From: JAUXFS01 sp050329575
Lineage (GTDB): Bacteria > Pseudomonadota > Alphaproteobacteria > Rhodospirillales > Defluviicoccaceae
NCBI GenBank assembly: GCA_050329575.1
Contig: JBHJOP010000111.1
Span: 1-35,350 of the forward strand
Direction of reading: 5' to 3'
Length of the DNA stretch: 35,350 nt
Shown: positions 8,581 through 15,930 of the stretch, piece after piece
Layout: each line of letters begins with the position of its first letter
Position numbering within the stretch: position 1 is the first letter of the stretch
Notes under the pieces: generated by a model
The model's input: the letters and a program-made list of their open reading frames with translations, nothing else
What the model was told of the DNA's origin: nothing
The model's database searches: none
Translations under genes and position numbers: made by a program

Positions 8581-9057
8581 CTAGCGCCCCGCCGCGGCCG
8601 TCAGCTCGGGCCGCCCGTGGCTGAAGAGCAACCGACTGGTTCCCAGCACCCGGCGCTCGCAAACGTCGCCGAGGGTGATCGAGCTGAGATAGAGGTAGAT
8701 CTGGTTGCCCAGTTCCTCCCAGAGGTCATGGGTGAGGCACCGGCCCCGGCTGGTGTGACACCCGGTGGGCGATCCCGGCGTGCAGCGGGTCGCCTTGATC
8801 GGCTCGTCGACGGCGAGGATGATGTCGGCGATTCTCATCTCGTCCGTGCTGCGGGCCATCAGGTATCCGCCGCCGGGACCGCGCACGCTGTTGACGAGAC
8901 CGCCGCGGCGCAGCCCGCCGAACAACTGCTCGAGGTAGGAGAGCGAGATCTCCTGCCGTTCGGCGATGTCGGCGAGCGCCACCGGCTTGCCGTTGCTGTG
9001 GTGGGCGAGGTCGGCCATCGCCATGACGGCGTAACGCCCCTTGGTGCTCAGTTTCAC
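8581..9057 (-). CDS. iscR: Rrf2-family Fe-S regulator IscR
   Basis: The 158-aa protein begins with the Rrf2 winged helix (KLSTKGRYAVMAMADLA; recognition helix near SLSYLEQLFGGLRRGGLV). It carries the cluster-binding cysteines C92, C100 and C107 followed by H110 in CLTHDLW, matching the three-Cys/one-His pattern of IscR. Spacings of 7 and 6 residues between the cysteines are slightly longer than in E. coli. The start is GTG at 9055-9057 with AAGGAG seven bases upstream. It probably controls the operon through the palindrome ahead of cysE. Confidence 0.94.
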   Translation of the reverse strand: MKLSTKGRYAVMAMADLAHHSNGKPVALADIAERQEISLSYLEQLFGGLRRGGLVNSVRGPGGGYLMARSTDEMRIADIILAVDEPIKATRCTPGSPTGCHTSRGRCLTHDLWEELGNQIYLYLSSITLGDVCERRVLGTSRLLFSHGRPELTAAAGR

Positions 9058-9117
9058 TGCCGTTCTCCTTATCTACTGGTTCTCTCCCGACCGCGTCGGT
9101 GCCTCTCCTCACTCTCT

Positions 9118-9141
9118 CTCTGCGACACGCTCTGCGACACG
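9118..9141. repeat. 12-bp perfect tandem duplication
   Basis: CTCTGCGACACG occurs twice head to tail in the cysE-iscR spacer, next to a CT-rich run. Either replication slippage or a duplicated protein site would explain it. Confidence 0.6.
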
Positions 9142-9172
9142 CGGCCGATGCCCGCGATCGCCGATCGTCTTC

Positions 9173-9901
9173 TCACGTTCCCGTGCGCTTCGCGTCCTCG
9201 CAGCCGTCGGCCTCGACGTCGCGAAGACGATCCTCCAGGTCCTCGGTCCGCCCGAGCAGGGCCGCCACCTGCGCGCGCAGGCCCTCGATACTGGCCAGGA
9301 CCGGGTCCGGGCACCCTTCCAGCGGCGTGCCGTAGGCGACGAACTGTCCCATCGCCGTCCGATCCCTCGGCATCACGACATGGGCCGGGATGCCGACCGC
9401 CGTGACCCCGGCGGGCACGTCCTTCGACACCACGGCGTTGGCGCCGACGCGGGCGCCCGCACCGATGGTGATCGGGCCGAGGATCTGCGCCCCCGCGCCG
9501 ACGATGACGTCGTTCATCAGGGTCGGATGGCGCTTGACCTCGGCCTGGGAGCGGGAATCGACCGCAGGGGCGATGCCGCCGAGGGTGACCCCCTGATAAA
9601 GGGTCACGTCGTCGCCGATCTCCGAGGTCTCGCCGATGACGAGGCCGTAGCCGTGGTCGATCACCAGCCGCCGGCCGAGGGTCGCACCGGGGTGGATTTC
9701 GATTCCGGTCAGAAACCGGCCGATGTGGGACACCAGCCGGCCGAACAGGCGGAAGCCGCGCTTCCACGCGGCGTGGGCGAGCCGGTGCACGAGGATCGCG
9801 TGGAGCCCCGGGTAGCACAGCATGATCTCGACATGCGAGCGCGCCGCCGGATCGCGCGCCATGAACGCCTGGATGTCTTCCCTGATACGCTCGAAAGCCA
9901 T
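9173..9901 (-). CDS. cysE: Serine O-acetyltransferase CysE
   Basis: CysE acetylates serine with acetyl-CoA, the first step of cysteine synthesis. The 242-aa protein has an N-terminal helical domain and a left-handed beta-helix of hexapeptide repeats (HPGATLGRRLVIDHGYGLVIG, ITIGAGARVGANAVV), with the active-site histidine pair in HPGATLG and IDHG. The tail after the hexapeptides is helical and acidic. The ATG at 9899-9901 has AAGGAG and GAGGAAG upstream. It is the first gene after the IscR-box promoter, so cysteine production and cysteine desulfuration are likely co-regulated. Confidence 0.94.
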   Translation of the reverse strand: MAFERIREDIQAFMARDPAARSHVEIMLCYPGLHAILVHRLAHAAWKRGFRLFGRLVSHIGRFLTGIEIHPGATLGRRLVIDHGYGLVIGETSEIGDDVTLYQGVTLGGIAPAVDSRSQAEVKRHPTLMNDVIVGAGAQILGPITIGAGARVGANAVVSKDVPAGVTAVGIPAHVVMPRDRTAMGQFVAYGTPLEGCPDPVLASIEGLRAQVAALLGRTEDLEDRLRDVEADGCEDAKRTGT

Positions 9902-10021
9902 GTCTTCCTCAATCTCCTTGAAAACCGCATGCGCGACTATATTTTGTATGGCCTTTCGCGAGTTCTAACCAGCCGACGACTCTCAGGGTGCGGCACATCC
10001 TAGCCAAGCGCTGTCGAGCGG

Positions 10022-10054
10022 AATATATGATGTCCGAGTAAATTGATCAAGAAT
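10022..10054 (-). promoter_or_regulatory. Promoter with overlapping IscR-type box ahead of cysE-isc
   Basis: Read on the minus strand there is TTGATC (10045-10050), a 17-bp spacer and TATATT (10022-10027), a good sigma70-like match. The 25 bp at 10030-10054 match the E. coli IscR type 1 consensus at 19 of 25 positions by my alignment, including both half-site cores (TTGATC and ACTCGGA). The box covers the -35 and most of the spacer, so IscR bound there would block RNA polymerase. The expected leader to cysE is about 115 nt. Confidence 0.7.
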
Positions 10055-10154
10055 ATCCAGCGAGATTCTCTCAGGCCGACGGCGGATCGCCACAGATGTG
10101 CTAAGGGCTCTGTGCGGGAAGAGGGACGGCTGGCCAGGATGCGGTCGGGAGCCA

Positions 10155-10802
10155 ATGCCGGAAGTCATCTTTAGCGGCACCGAGGGTCGCCTCGAGGGTC
10201 GCTACCATCATTCGAAGCGTCCGGGCGCCCCGATCGCTTTGACGTTGCACCCCCATCCGCTGCATGGCGGCACGATGAACAACCGCATCGTGTTCGTCAT
10301 GTTCCAGGCGTTCCAGCGCCGTGGCTTCTCGGTGCTGCGCTTCAACTTCCGCGGGGTCGGTCGCTCGCAGGGGCGCTACGACAACGGCCAGGGCGAACTC
10401 AGCGACGCCGCCTCGGCGCTGGACTGGCTGCAGAGCATCAACCCGAACGCCTCGCGCTGCTGGATCGGCGGCTATTCGTTCGGCGCCTGGATCGGCATGC
10501 AGTTGATGATGCGCCGGCCGGAGATCGGCGGCTTCGTGTCGGTGGCCCCGCCGGCCAACTCGCTGGACTTTTCTTTCCTCGCCCCGTGTCCGTCGTCGGG
10601 CCTGATCGTTCACGGCACCGAAGACGAGCTGGTGCCGGCGGCGGCGGTCGCCAAGCTCGCCAACAAGCTGAACCACCAGAAGGGCATCAGCATCGACTAT
10701 CGCAAGATCGTCGGTGCCGACCACCTGTTTTCCGGCCACATCCCCGAGGTCGCGAGCGCGGTCGAGGAGTATCTCGACAGGGCGCTCGCGGCGGCGACCT
10801 GA
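10155..10802 (+). CDS. Alpha/beta hydrolase
   Basis: The 215-aa protein belongs to the short dienelactone-hydrolase-like alpha/beta hydrolases. It has the oxyanion-region segment HPHPLHGGTMNN and the nucleophile elbow GYSFG with S108. The candidate acid is D157 in HGTEDELVP and the histidine is H190 in GADHLFSGH. No signal peptide is visible, so it is cytoplasmic. GGGAG precedes the ATG. It is divergent from cysE and shares the intergenic region with the isc promoter. The substrate is unknown. Confidence 0.85.
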   Translation: MPEVIFSGTEGRLEGRYHHSKRPGAPIALTLHPHPLHGGTMNNRIVFVMFQAFQRRGFSVLRFNFRGVGRSQGRYDNGQGELSDAASALDWLQSINPNASRCWIGGYSFGAWIGMQLMMRRPEIGGFVSVAPPANSLDFSFLAPCPSSGLIVHGTEDELVPAAAVAKLANKLNHQKGISIDYRKIVGADHLFSGHIPEVASAVEEYLDRALAAAT

Positions 10803-10879
10803 GGGATGCCGTGCTTCCTCTCCCGACCGCTTCGACCGAGGGCCTTGCTCCCCGCGGCGGCGGTGTTTAAGGTGCGGCC

Positions 10880-11164
10880 ATGCGGCGATTGATGCTGATA
10901 GCGGTCCTGTTGGCGACCGGCGGCTGTGCGGAAGCGTTCCGCGGGCCGCAGGTCGTCTCGTTCGAGGATCAGTCCTTCTATGTCCGCTCGGTTCCGGTGC
11001 TGACCGCGGCGGACACCGCCGAGCGTCTGCCGGCCGAGATCTGCGGGCGGGTCGGCAAGGTTCCGGCCGCGCGCGGCACCGACCAGGTCTACCTGTTCGA
11101 CATCGCGTACGCGGCCTACCGGTGTGTCCCGGGGCCGACCGACCGACCCGCCGCGTCGTCTTGA
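10880..11164 (+). CDS. Small putative lipoprotein
   Basis: The 94-aa product begins MRRLMLIAVLLATGGC, a signal sequence ending in a weak lipobox with the acceptor Cys at 16. The mature part has two further cysteines (in EICGRVG and YRCVPG) that could form a disulfide, and no recognised domain. It lies between the hydrolase and the barrel protein on the same strand, 77 bp after the former. Confidence 0.6.
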   Translation: MRRLMLIAVLLATGGCAEAFRGPQVVSFEDQSFYVRSVPVLTAADTAERLPAEICGRVGKVPAARGTDQVYLFDIAYAAYRCVPGPTDRPAASS

Positions 11165-11343
11165 ACCCGGCCCCTCTCGTGCCGTCGATCGCGGCGGCCG
11201 TGCGCTTTCGGTTGCAATCTCCCGTCGCGTTCTTGCGAGCGTTCTGCTATGTTGAAGATGGAGGGAAACAACCGGATCGGGGTGCCGGTTGTCAGTGTGG
11301 AGAGCCGCTCGACCGAGGGCGGCGAAGCGGAGCGGACAGGAAC

Positions 11344-12141
11344 GTGCGTGGCATCGTCGCCGGCGTGGGGAATGATCGCGGCGCCCGAAATGCCGCCGGA
11401 AATGCCGCCGGCGCGGCGACGGGACTCTTCGTCGCGTTCGCGGTCGTGTTCGGCGGCGGCGGCGTCGCGGCGGCGGGGTCCAACGAGGTCGGCATCGGCG
11501 GCGGCCTCTCGCTGGGCGTGTCCGGCGGGGCGCTGCCCCACGGGACGCCTGCGACGTCGGCGGGGTCCGGTTGGCGCCCGGCGACGGGCGAACGGCGGAC
11601 GGTCGCGCCGGGGCTGGAGTTGCGAAGCGATCTGGTGCCGAGCGTGACGTTCCAGGCCGGCCCGCTGATCTCCCTGCCGGCGGCCGGCGCCGCGGCGCGT
11701 CCCCCCCTCGTGGGCGGTTTCGCCGGCATGGTGTTCAACGACGGGACGCTGCCGGGTGCGACGATCGGTGTCGACCTGCAGGGGATGCAACGCGGCCCCG
11801 ACGGCGGGACGAGGTTCGAGGTCGGTGCCGCCTACGCCGCGCCGGTCACCGAGGCGTGGCAGTTCTCGGCACGGCTGTCGTCGGGCTTCGCCAGCGACGC
11901 CGCGACCGGCTTGGCGGGGGGCGGGTCTCGCGGCGGCCTCGACGCGCCGGACGGCGAATCCGGGTTCAGGGATGTCGGATTGGGGGTCGGCCTCGACTAC
12001 GACTTCGCCGACCGCTGGCGGCTGGAAACCAGCCTCGGCTACACCCGCCTGATCGGCGATCCTCACCGGCGTTCCGTGGCCGACGAAGAGGCGCGGACCC
12101 ACCAGTTCTTCGGCGGCGTCGTCGTCAACTACCGCTTCTGA
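11344..12141 (+). CDS. MipA/OmpV-like outer-membrane beta-barrel protein
   Basis: The 265-aa product starts at GTG 11344 with ACAGGA just upstream. It has a basic N-terminus and a hydrophobic signal segment ending near GGVAAAG. The rest alternates in beta-strand fashion (LRSDLVPSVTFQAGPL, GLDYDFADRWRLETSLGYT) and ends HQFFGGVVVNYRF, with the terminal Phe and the conserved loop pattern of MipA/OmpV proteins. The open frame extends far upstream over other genes without support, so the exact start is uncertain. Function beyond an outer-membrane barrel is not known. Confidence 0.65.
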   Translation: MRGIVAGVGNDRGARNAAGNAAGAATGLFVAFAVVFGGGGVAAAGSNEVGIGGGLSLGVSGGALPHGTPATSAGSGWRPATGERRTVAPGLELRSDLVPSVTFQAGPLISLPAAGAAARPPLVGGFAGMVFNDGTLPGATIGVDLQGMQRGPDGGTRFEVGAAYAAPVTEAWQFSARLSSGFASDAATGLAGGGSRGGLDAPDGESGFRDVGLGVGLDYDFADRWRLETSLGYTRLIGDPHRRSVADEEARTHQFFGGVVVNYRF

Positions 12142-12263
12142 GCCCGCACCGCCGCCGGCACCCACCGCCGGCGCGCCTCCGGAACGACCGTTCCCGGCCG
12201 CGGGCCGTCCCGCCCGCCGCGGGCCGGACATGATGACGTTTCGTGTCCTCGGCGGGCCGTTTC

Positions 12264-12676
12264 GACGACGTTCGTTGCGCCCCCGTGGCGCTTAAGGCGT
12301 CGATTCAAAACGAAACCCGTGGGCACCGAACGATCTTGTACGCGAAAGGACACAAAAGTACACATTTGTTCCGGTCAAGTCCTTGATTTTCCACGAAACC
12401 GGTTGTCCAAGCGTGTACACAAAAGTACACATCGATTCCGCGGAGCGCTTTGAAACAAAAGCATTTTCCCGCTACATAGAAGTCAGCATCCTCGCCGTTC
12501 CGGCGCGTCCTTGGGAGCCTCGCCGCGCCCCCGCCCTCCGCCGCGCCACCCCGCACCGCGACGCGCTTCTCCGCCCGACGCGCGGTCGCGGTCGCGGTCA
12601 CCCCGTCCACGATGTCGAAGAGCTTTTTTCCCGAGGATAGGCGATTGTTGGTGCGAAGTAAAGGAAAAAATTCCTT
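12264..12676 (-). repeat. Repeated intergenic element, copy A
   Basis: Components, in plus coordinates, are as follows. A 56-bp conserved motif lies at 12264-12319 and can fold: outer stem TTCGTT 12271-12276 with AACGAA 12309-12314, inner stem CGCC 12278-12281 with GGCG 12296-12299. Five 5-nt words follow at 12339 (TACGC), 12349 (GACAC), 12359, 12416 and 12426 (all TACAC). The palindrome AAGGAAAAAATTCCTT is at 12661-12676. Copy B at 28759-29157 has the same motif (45/56 identical) and the same word positions but a different word. On the minus strand the words read GTGTA, usually joined by CTTTT at a 10-bp period. Orientation is set by the promoter-like pair at its right end. Confidence 0.75.
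12634..12662 (-). promoter_or_regulatory. Promoter-like pair driving element A leftward
   Basis: On the minus strand TTTACT (12657-12662) and TATCCT (12634-12639) are 17 bp apart, directly next to the A-rich palindrome. Each hexamer is only a moderate match, but copy B has a pair in the equivalent place with the same spacing, which raises its credibility. Confidence 0.4.
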
Positions 12677-13134
12677 GTATCGGCGCCGAGCCGAGCCGAC
12701 CTCGCGGCGCCGGGTGGAGATCGCCCGAGAACACCCGCCCGCGAACGCGCCGGAAAACGGCAGCGCGCCGAGGATGGCGTTGCGACGGCAGACCCAGGGG
12801 AGCGTTTCGCTCTTCTCCGGCGGAATCTCCGGTTCGCCATGCCGTCGGTTGCGACTGCGGCGCGGGGCCCGCAAATCCAGTGCATGTGACCCGTTGCCGA
12901 CCCGAGCCGGCATCAGTGATAGTCTCTCGCGTCCGTCCGCCGGCGTAGATCGCCGACCTCCCTGGAGGGGAGGCGTTCCGACGCAGATAGCCAGGAGGAG
13001 CCATTCGCTTTGCCGCGATGTGGCACCATTACCGCACAGAGTGTGAACAAGGAGGTCACGATCGGAATACCAGTTGGCTTCTCTAACTCGCCTTGTGTTT
13101 TTGCCCATCAAACGACATCATCCGTAACTCTTGG

Positions 13135-13149
13135 ACCCAATTTTTGGGT
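13135..13149. promoter_or_regulatory. Palindrome just upstream of the ATPase start
   Basis: ACCCAATTTTTGGGT is a 6-3-6 perfect inverted repeat ending eight bases before the chosen ATG. It may be an operator or a small leader hairpin limiting initiation. If the TTG at 13131 were the true start it would be coding. Confidence 0.35.
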
Positions 13150-13157
13150 TAGACAGC

Positions 13158-15506
13158 ATGATTGACCAGCAGAGCGCATTCTTCGCATATCCCGCAAGGT
13201 CAGACGAGCTTGTTCAAACGATCAACACTGCGATCGAAAAGCAAAATCGGCTAAGCAGCAAAGCCGTTCTCACTCCATGGCAAGCAAATGATGTCACCGG
13301 CATCCAGATTACGACACCGATATTCGAGAAAATCTCCTCCAGTCTCTATGTTGCAGCAGACATTACGTTTCTTAATGAGAATGTTTCTTTTGAGATAGGA
13401 TATGCAATTGGAAAGGGAAAACGCTGCCTTTTATTTCGAAACAGTGCCATCGACGGAGACAGGGATCTCGCCGCGAAGGTAGGTATTTTTGACACTCTGG
13501 GTTACGAGGAGTATTCAAACTCAGACGAGCTCGCACAAAGGCTGACGGCGAGAGAGGACTTCAAACCCCTCTTATTTAGCCTCCGGATCAATCACAATTC
13601 CCCGGTGTATATCATCGAGCCGCCCAAGCGCAGCGAAGCATTCGGTTTACTGGTTTCTCGCGTGAAGAAGGCTCGTTGGATGTATCGAAGTTTCAGTCCA
13701 AGTGAGGACGTTCGACTTTCCGCGATGGATGCGATCCGGCATGTAACCCAGTCCGCCGGGGTCATCAGTCCTCTTCTCCAAGACGACGCAGTCGGTCAAC
13801 ACGAACATAACATTCGCGCGATGTTCGTGGCGGGACTTTCCGTCGCACTCGACATCCCCACTCTCATTATCCATCAAGCTGACTATAGCCCGCCGATGGA
13901 TGTACTAGATCTTACGAAGAAATACAGTCTCCCAGACGACATCCGCGATATCGTTCAGGACTTTTCTCTGGATATAACCGCATACACGCAGCGTGATGAA
14001 CCGACCGTCGAAGCCCAACAAAGCATTCTAACCACTCTTAGAATTGGCGATCCGTCTGCAGAAAACGAAATGAGCACCCTCTCAGATTACTATCTTGCTA
14101 CAGATGATTTCCAGCGCACTCTGCGGGGTGAAGTCAATCTTGTTGTGGGGCGCAAAGGTTCAGGAAAGACCGCTCTATTTGTACAATTGAGAAACGCAAA
14201 GAGAGCGAATCGCCAGAACATTGTGGTCGACCTCAAGCCAGAAGGCTACCAACTAGTCAAGCTAAAAGAGCGTGTTTTGGACTTTCTCACTGCGGGCTCT
14301 CAACAGCATTTGATAACAGCATTCTGGGAATATTTATTATTATTGGAAATAACTTACAAAGTGCTCGAAAAAGATCGGCAGTTACATACTAGAGACCATA
14401 GGCTTACCGGAAAATATCAACGCCTAAAGGACATCTATGGAACCGCAGACTTGGTAGGCGAGGGCGATTTCTCTGAACGTCTTTTGGCCCTATCCAGAGT
14501 TCTCACGGATGATTACCGGTCGCGATTTCCCGGTGAGAGCGAAGTAAATATAACTACAGATCAAATCACTGAAATTCTCTACAAACATGATATTAAAGCA
14601 CTATTCTATTATCTTTGTGATTATCTTTGCTTCAAACGCGAAGTATGGCTTTTATTTGACAACATCGACAAAGGATGGAGCGTTGAGGGCGTCAGCGAGA
14701 CTGACATATTCGTGCTCCGCTGTCTGATAAATGCGAGCCGCAAGCTCGAACGAGATTTGAGAAAGAAGGATATTGACTTCCATTCTGTTGTATTTATTCG
14801 GGACGATGTGTACGCGTTACTCACACAAGGTTCGGCGGACTACGGAAAAGAAATGCGCGCATCGCTCGATTGGTCTGACAAAGATCTGCTCGCAGAACTA
14901 TTGAAGCGGCGCATCGCACATTCATTGGGTGAGGATCAGACCATCAGCTTGTCAATGATTTGGCCCCGAATTGCAGCCTCACATTACCGTGGCGATACTT
15001 CAATTGAGCACATGATCGAGCGCAGCCTCATGAGGCCACGTAATCTGCTCAAGATTTTTCGATACAGCCTTGGTTTTGCAATAAATCTGGGTCACGAAAA
15101 AATTGGCGTTGAGGATATAAAAAGGGGGCTTGAGACTTACTCACAGGACGTGGTTACCGAGGTCGACAGAGAACTTTCGGACGTTTTTTACAAAGCGAAG
15201 AATCTGATTTACGAATTTTCCGAAGAAGAGTCGGAATTTAACCACGAGGAGATCAGTACCCTCATCAAGCTTTTTGGTCTTGCGGATGACGATGTAAATA
15301 AAGTTATTTCCTTCTTTCTTTATTATGGCGTCTTGGGTGTGCAGAAGGGATTAGAGGCCCCGGTATACATATTTGATGTCAAATACAATATTGAAATACT
15401 TCGTGTGCGGATCAGAAAGTGGGGCGCTTCGACAAGGTACGTCGTCAACCCAGCTCTTTGGCCTGCCCTAAATGTCAAATCTGACAGACACGTTAAATTA
15501 GGCTAA
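13158..15506 (+). CDS. Tandem NDT/TIR-like domains fused to an Sll1717-type P-loop ATPase
   Basis: This 782-aa protein (numbered from the ATG) has three parts. Residues about 5-100 look like a nucleoside-deoxyribosyltransferase/TIR-like Rossmann domain: FFAYPARS, then VAADITFLNENVSFEIGYA with candidate catalytic E79, then KGKRCLLF. Residues about 149-241 repeat that layout with Met at the Glu position. The ATPase has Walker A GRKGSGKT (331-338), Walker B VWLLFDNID (496-504), a sensor-like FIRDDVY (546-552) and MRPRNLL (625-631). The C-terminal 110 residues resemble a winged helix. The gene is clearly AT-richer than its neighbours, stands alone, and abuts a toxin-antitoxin remnant, all consistent with horizontal transfer. 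Effector-like domains on a STAND-like ATPase suggest a phage-sensing abortive-infection protein (inference). A TTG nine codons upstream is an alternative start; neither has a strong ribosome site. Confidence 0.8.
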   Translation: MIDQQSAFFAYPARSDELVQTINTAIEKQNRLSSKAVLTPWQANDVTGIQITTPIFEKISSSLYVAADITFLNENVSFEIGYAIGKGKRCLLFRNSAIDGDRDLAAKVGIFDTLGYEEYSNSDELAQRLTAREDFKPLLFSLRINHNSPVYIIEPPKRSEAFGLLVSRVKKARWMYRSFSPSEDVRLSAMDAIRHVTQSAGVISPLLQDDAVGQHEHNIRAMFVAGLSVALDIPTLIIHQADYSPPMDVLDLTKKYSLPDDIRDIVQDFSLDITAYTQRDEPTVEAQQSILTTLRIGDPSAENEMSTLSDYYLATDDFQRTLRGEVNLVVGRKGSGKTALFVQLRNAKRANRQNIVVDLKPEGYQLVKLKERVLDFLTAGSQQHLITAFWEYLLLLEITYKVLEKDRQLHTRDHRLTGKYQRLKDIYGTADLVGEGDFSERLLALSRVLTDDYRSRFPGESEVNITTDQITEILYKHDIKALFYYLCDYLCFKREVWLLFDNIDKGWSVEGVSETDIFVLRCLINASRKLERDLRKKDIDFHSVVFIRDDVYALLTQGSADYGKEMRASLDWSDKDLLAELLKRRIAHSLGEDQTISLSMIWPRIAASHYRGDTSIEHMIERSLMRPRNLLKIFRYSLGFAINLGHEKIGVEDIKRGLETYSQDVVTEVDRELSDVFYKAKNLIYEFSEEESEFNHEEISTLIKLFGLADDDVNKVISFFLYYGVLGVQKGLEAPVYIFDVKYNIEILRVRIRKWGASTRYVVNPALWPALNVKSDRHVKLG

Positions 15507-15617
15507 CAGCCCGTTGACGAAGTCGCGCCTATGGGGTGCGTACCCTTTGCCCCCCTACCGTGATCCTTTGCCCCGAGCGCTTGTTGGTCCGACGACGCCT
15601 GCATCATGCCACCCCCC

Positions 15618-15930
15618 TCACCGCCGCGCCTCGACCCCGAGGTCGATGCCGGAGGGGCGCTGGAGGTGGGCGATGACGGCGAGGAGGGTGCGGGCCGGGG
15701 GTGCCGCGGGGGCCGAACATGCGCATCCGGCTCTTCGGCGGGGTGCCGACGGCCCGTCCGAGGGTTTCGAAGCCGTTCGTCGCGTTGATGTCGTCGCGCA
15801 GGATCGGCTTGCCGGCATCGACTCCGCCGGCGAGCAGGCACTGCACGCCTTCCCGCAGCGGCGCTTCCCGGAACGCCGGGTCGCTGCGGACCCGTCCCTG
15901 GACGGTGTCGTCGAACCGACGCCCGGTCAT
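15618..15930 (-). pseudogene. Frameshifted HigA-type addiction-module antidote gene
   Basis: From the ATG at 15928-15930 the frame reads a partial antidote sequence: DTVQGRVRSDPAFREA, then LRDDINATNGFETL, then TPPKSRMRMFGPRG. This matches the two-helix pattern of HigA/XRE addiction-module antidotes. The conserved continuation (ARTLLAVIAHLQ, IDLGVEARR, stop at 15618) is in another frame. The 313-bp length is not a multiple of three, so one base has been gained or two lost, most likely in the C-rich tract around 15695-15713. The ATGA overlap with the upstream HTH gene shows they were one operon. A sequencing error in the C-tract is possible. Confidence 0.7.

Larger units (their letters stand above)
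12142..13157. other. Gene-free kilobase left of the AT-rich gene
   Basis: No convincing coding frame is present. The longest open frame, on the minus strand (12305-13111), is arginine/alanine-rich and has no recognisable motif. The stretch holds the first copy of the repeated element (12264-12676). From 12677 to 13130 I see only GC-rich non-coding sequence grading into AT-richer DNA before the ATPase gene. Confidence 0.6.

Noticed and set aside
12181..12194. GGAACG-AC-CGTTCC palindrome after the barrel-protein gene
   Set aside because: Short, without a T-run, in GC-rich DNA where such palindromes are common; not supported as a terminator.
12305..13111. 268-codon minus-strand open frame in the gene-free kilobase
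   Set aside because: Composition is typical of a chance frame, no motif is visible, and it crosses the element words and promoter-like pair; I treat it as non-coding.
15544..15574. CCTTTGCCCC repeated 21 bp apart, perhaps the end of an insertion sequence
   Set aside because: There is no matching inverted end or transposase fragment nearby; too short to call.
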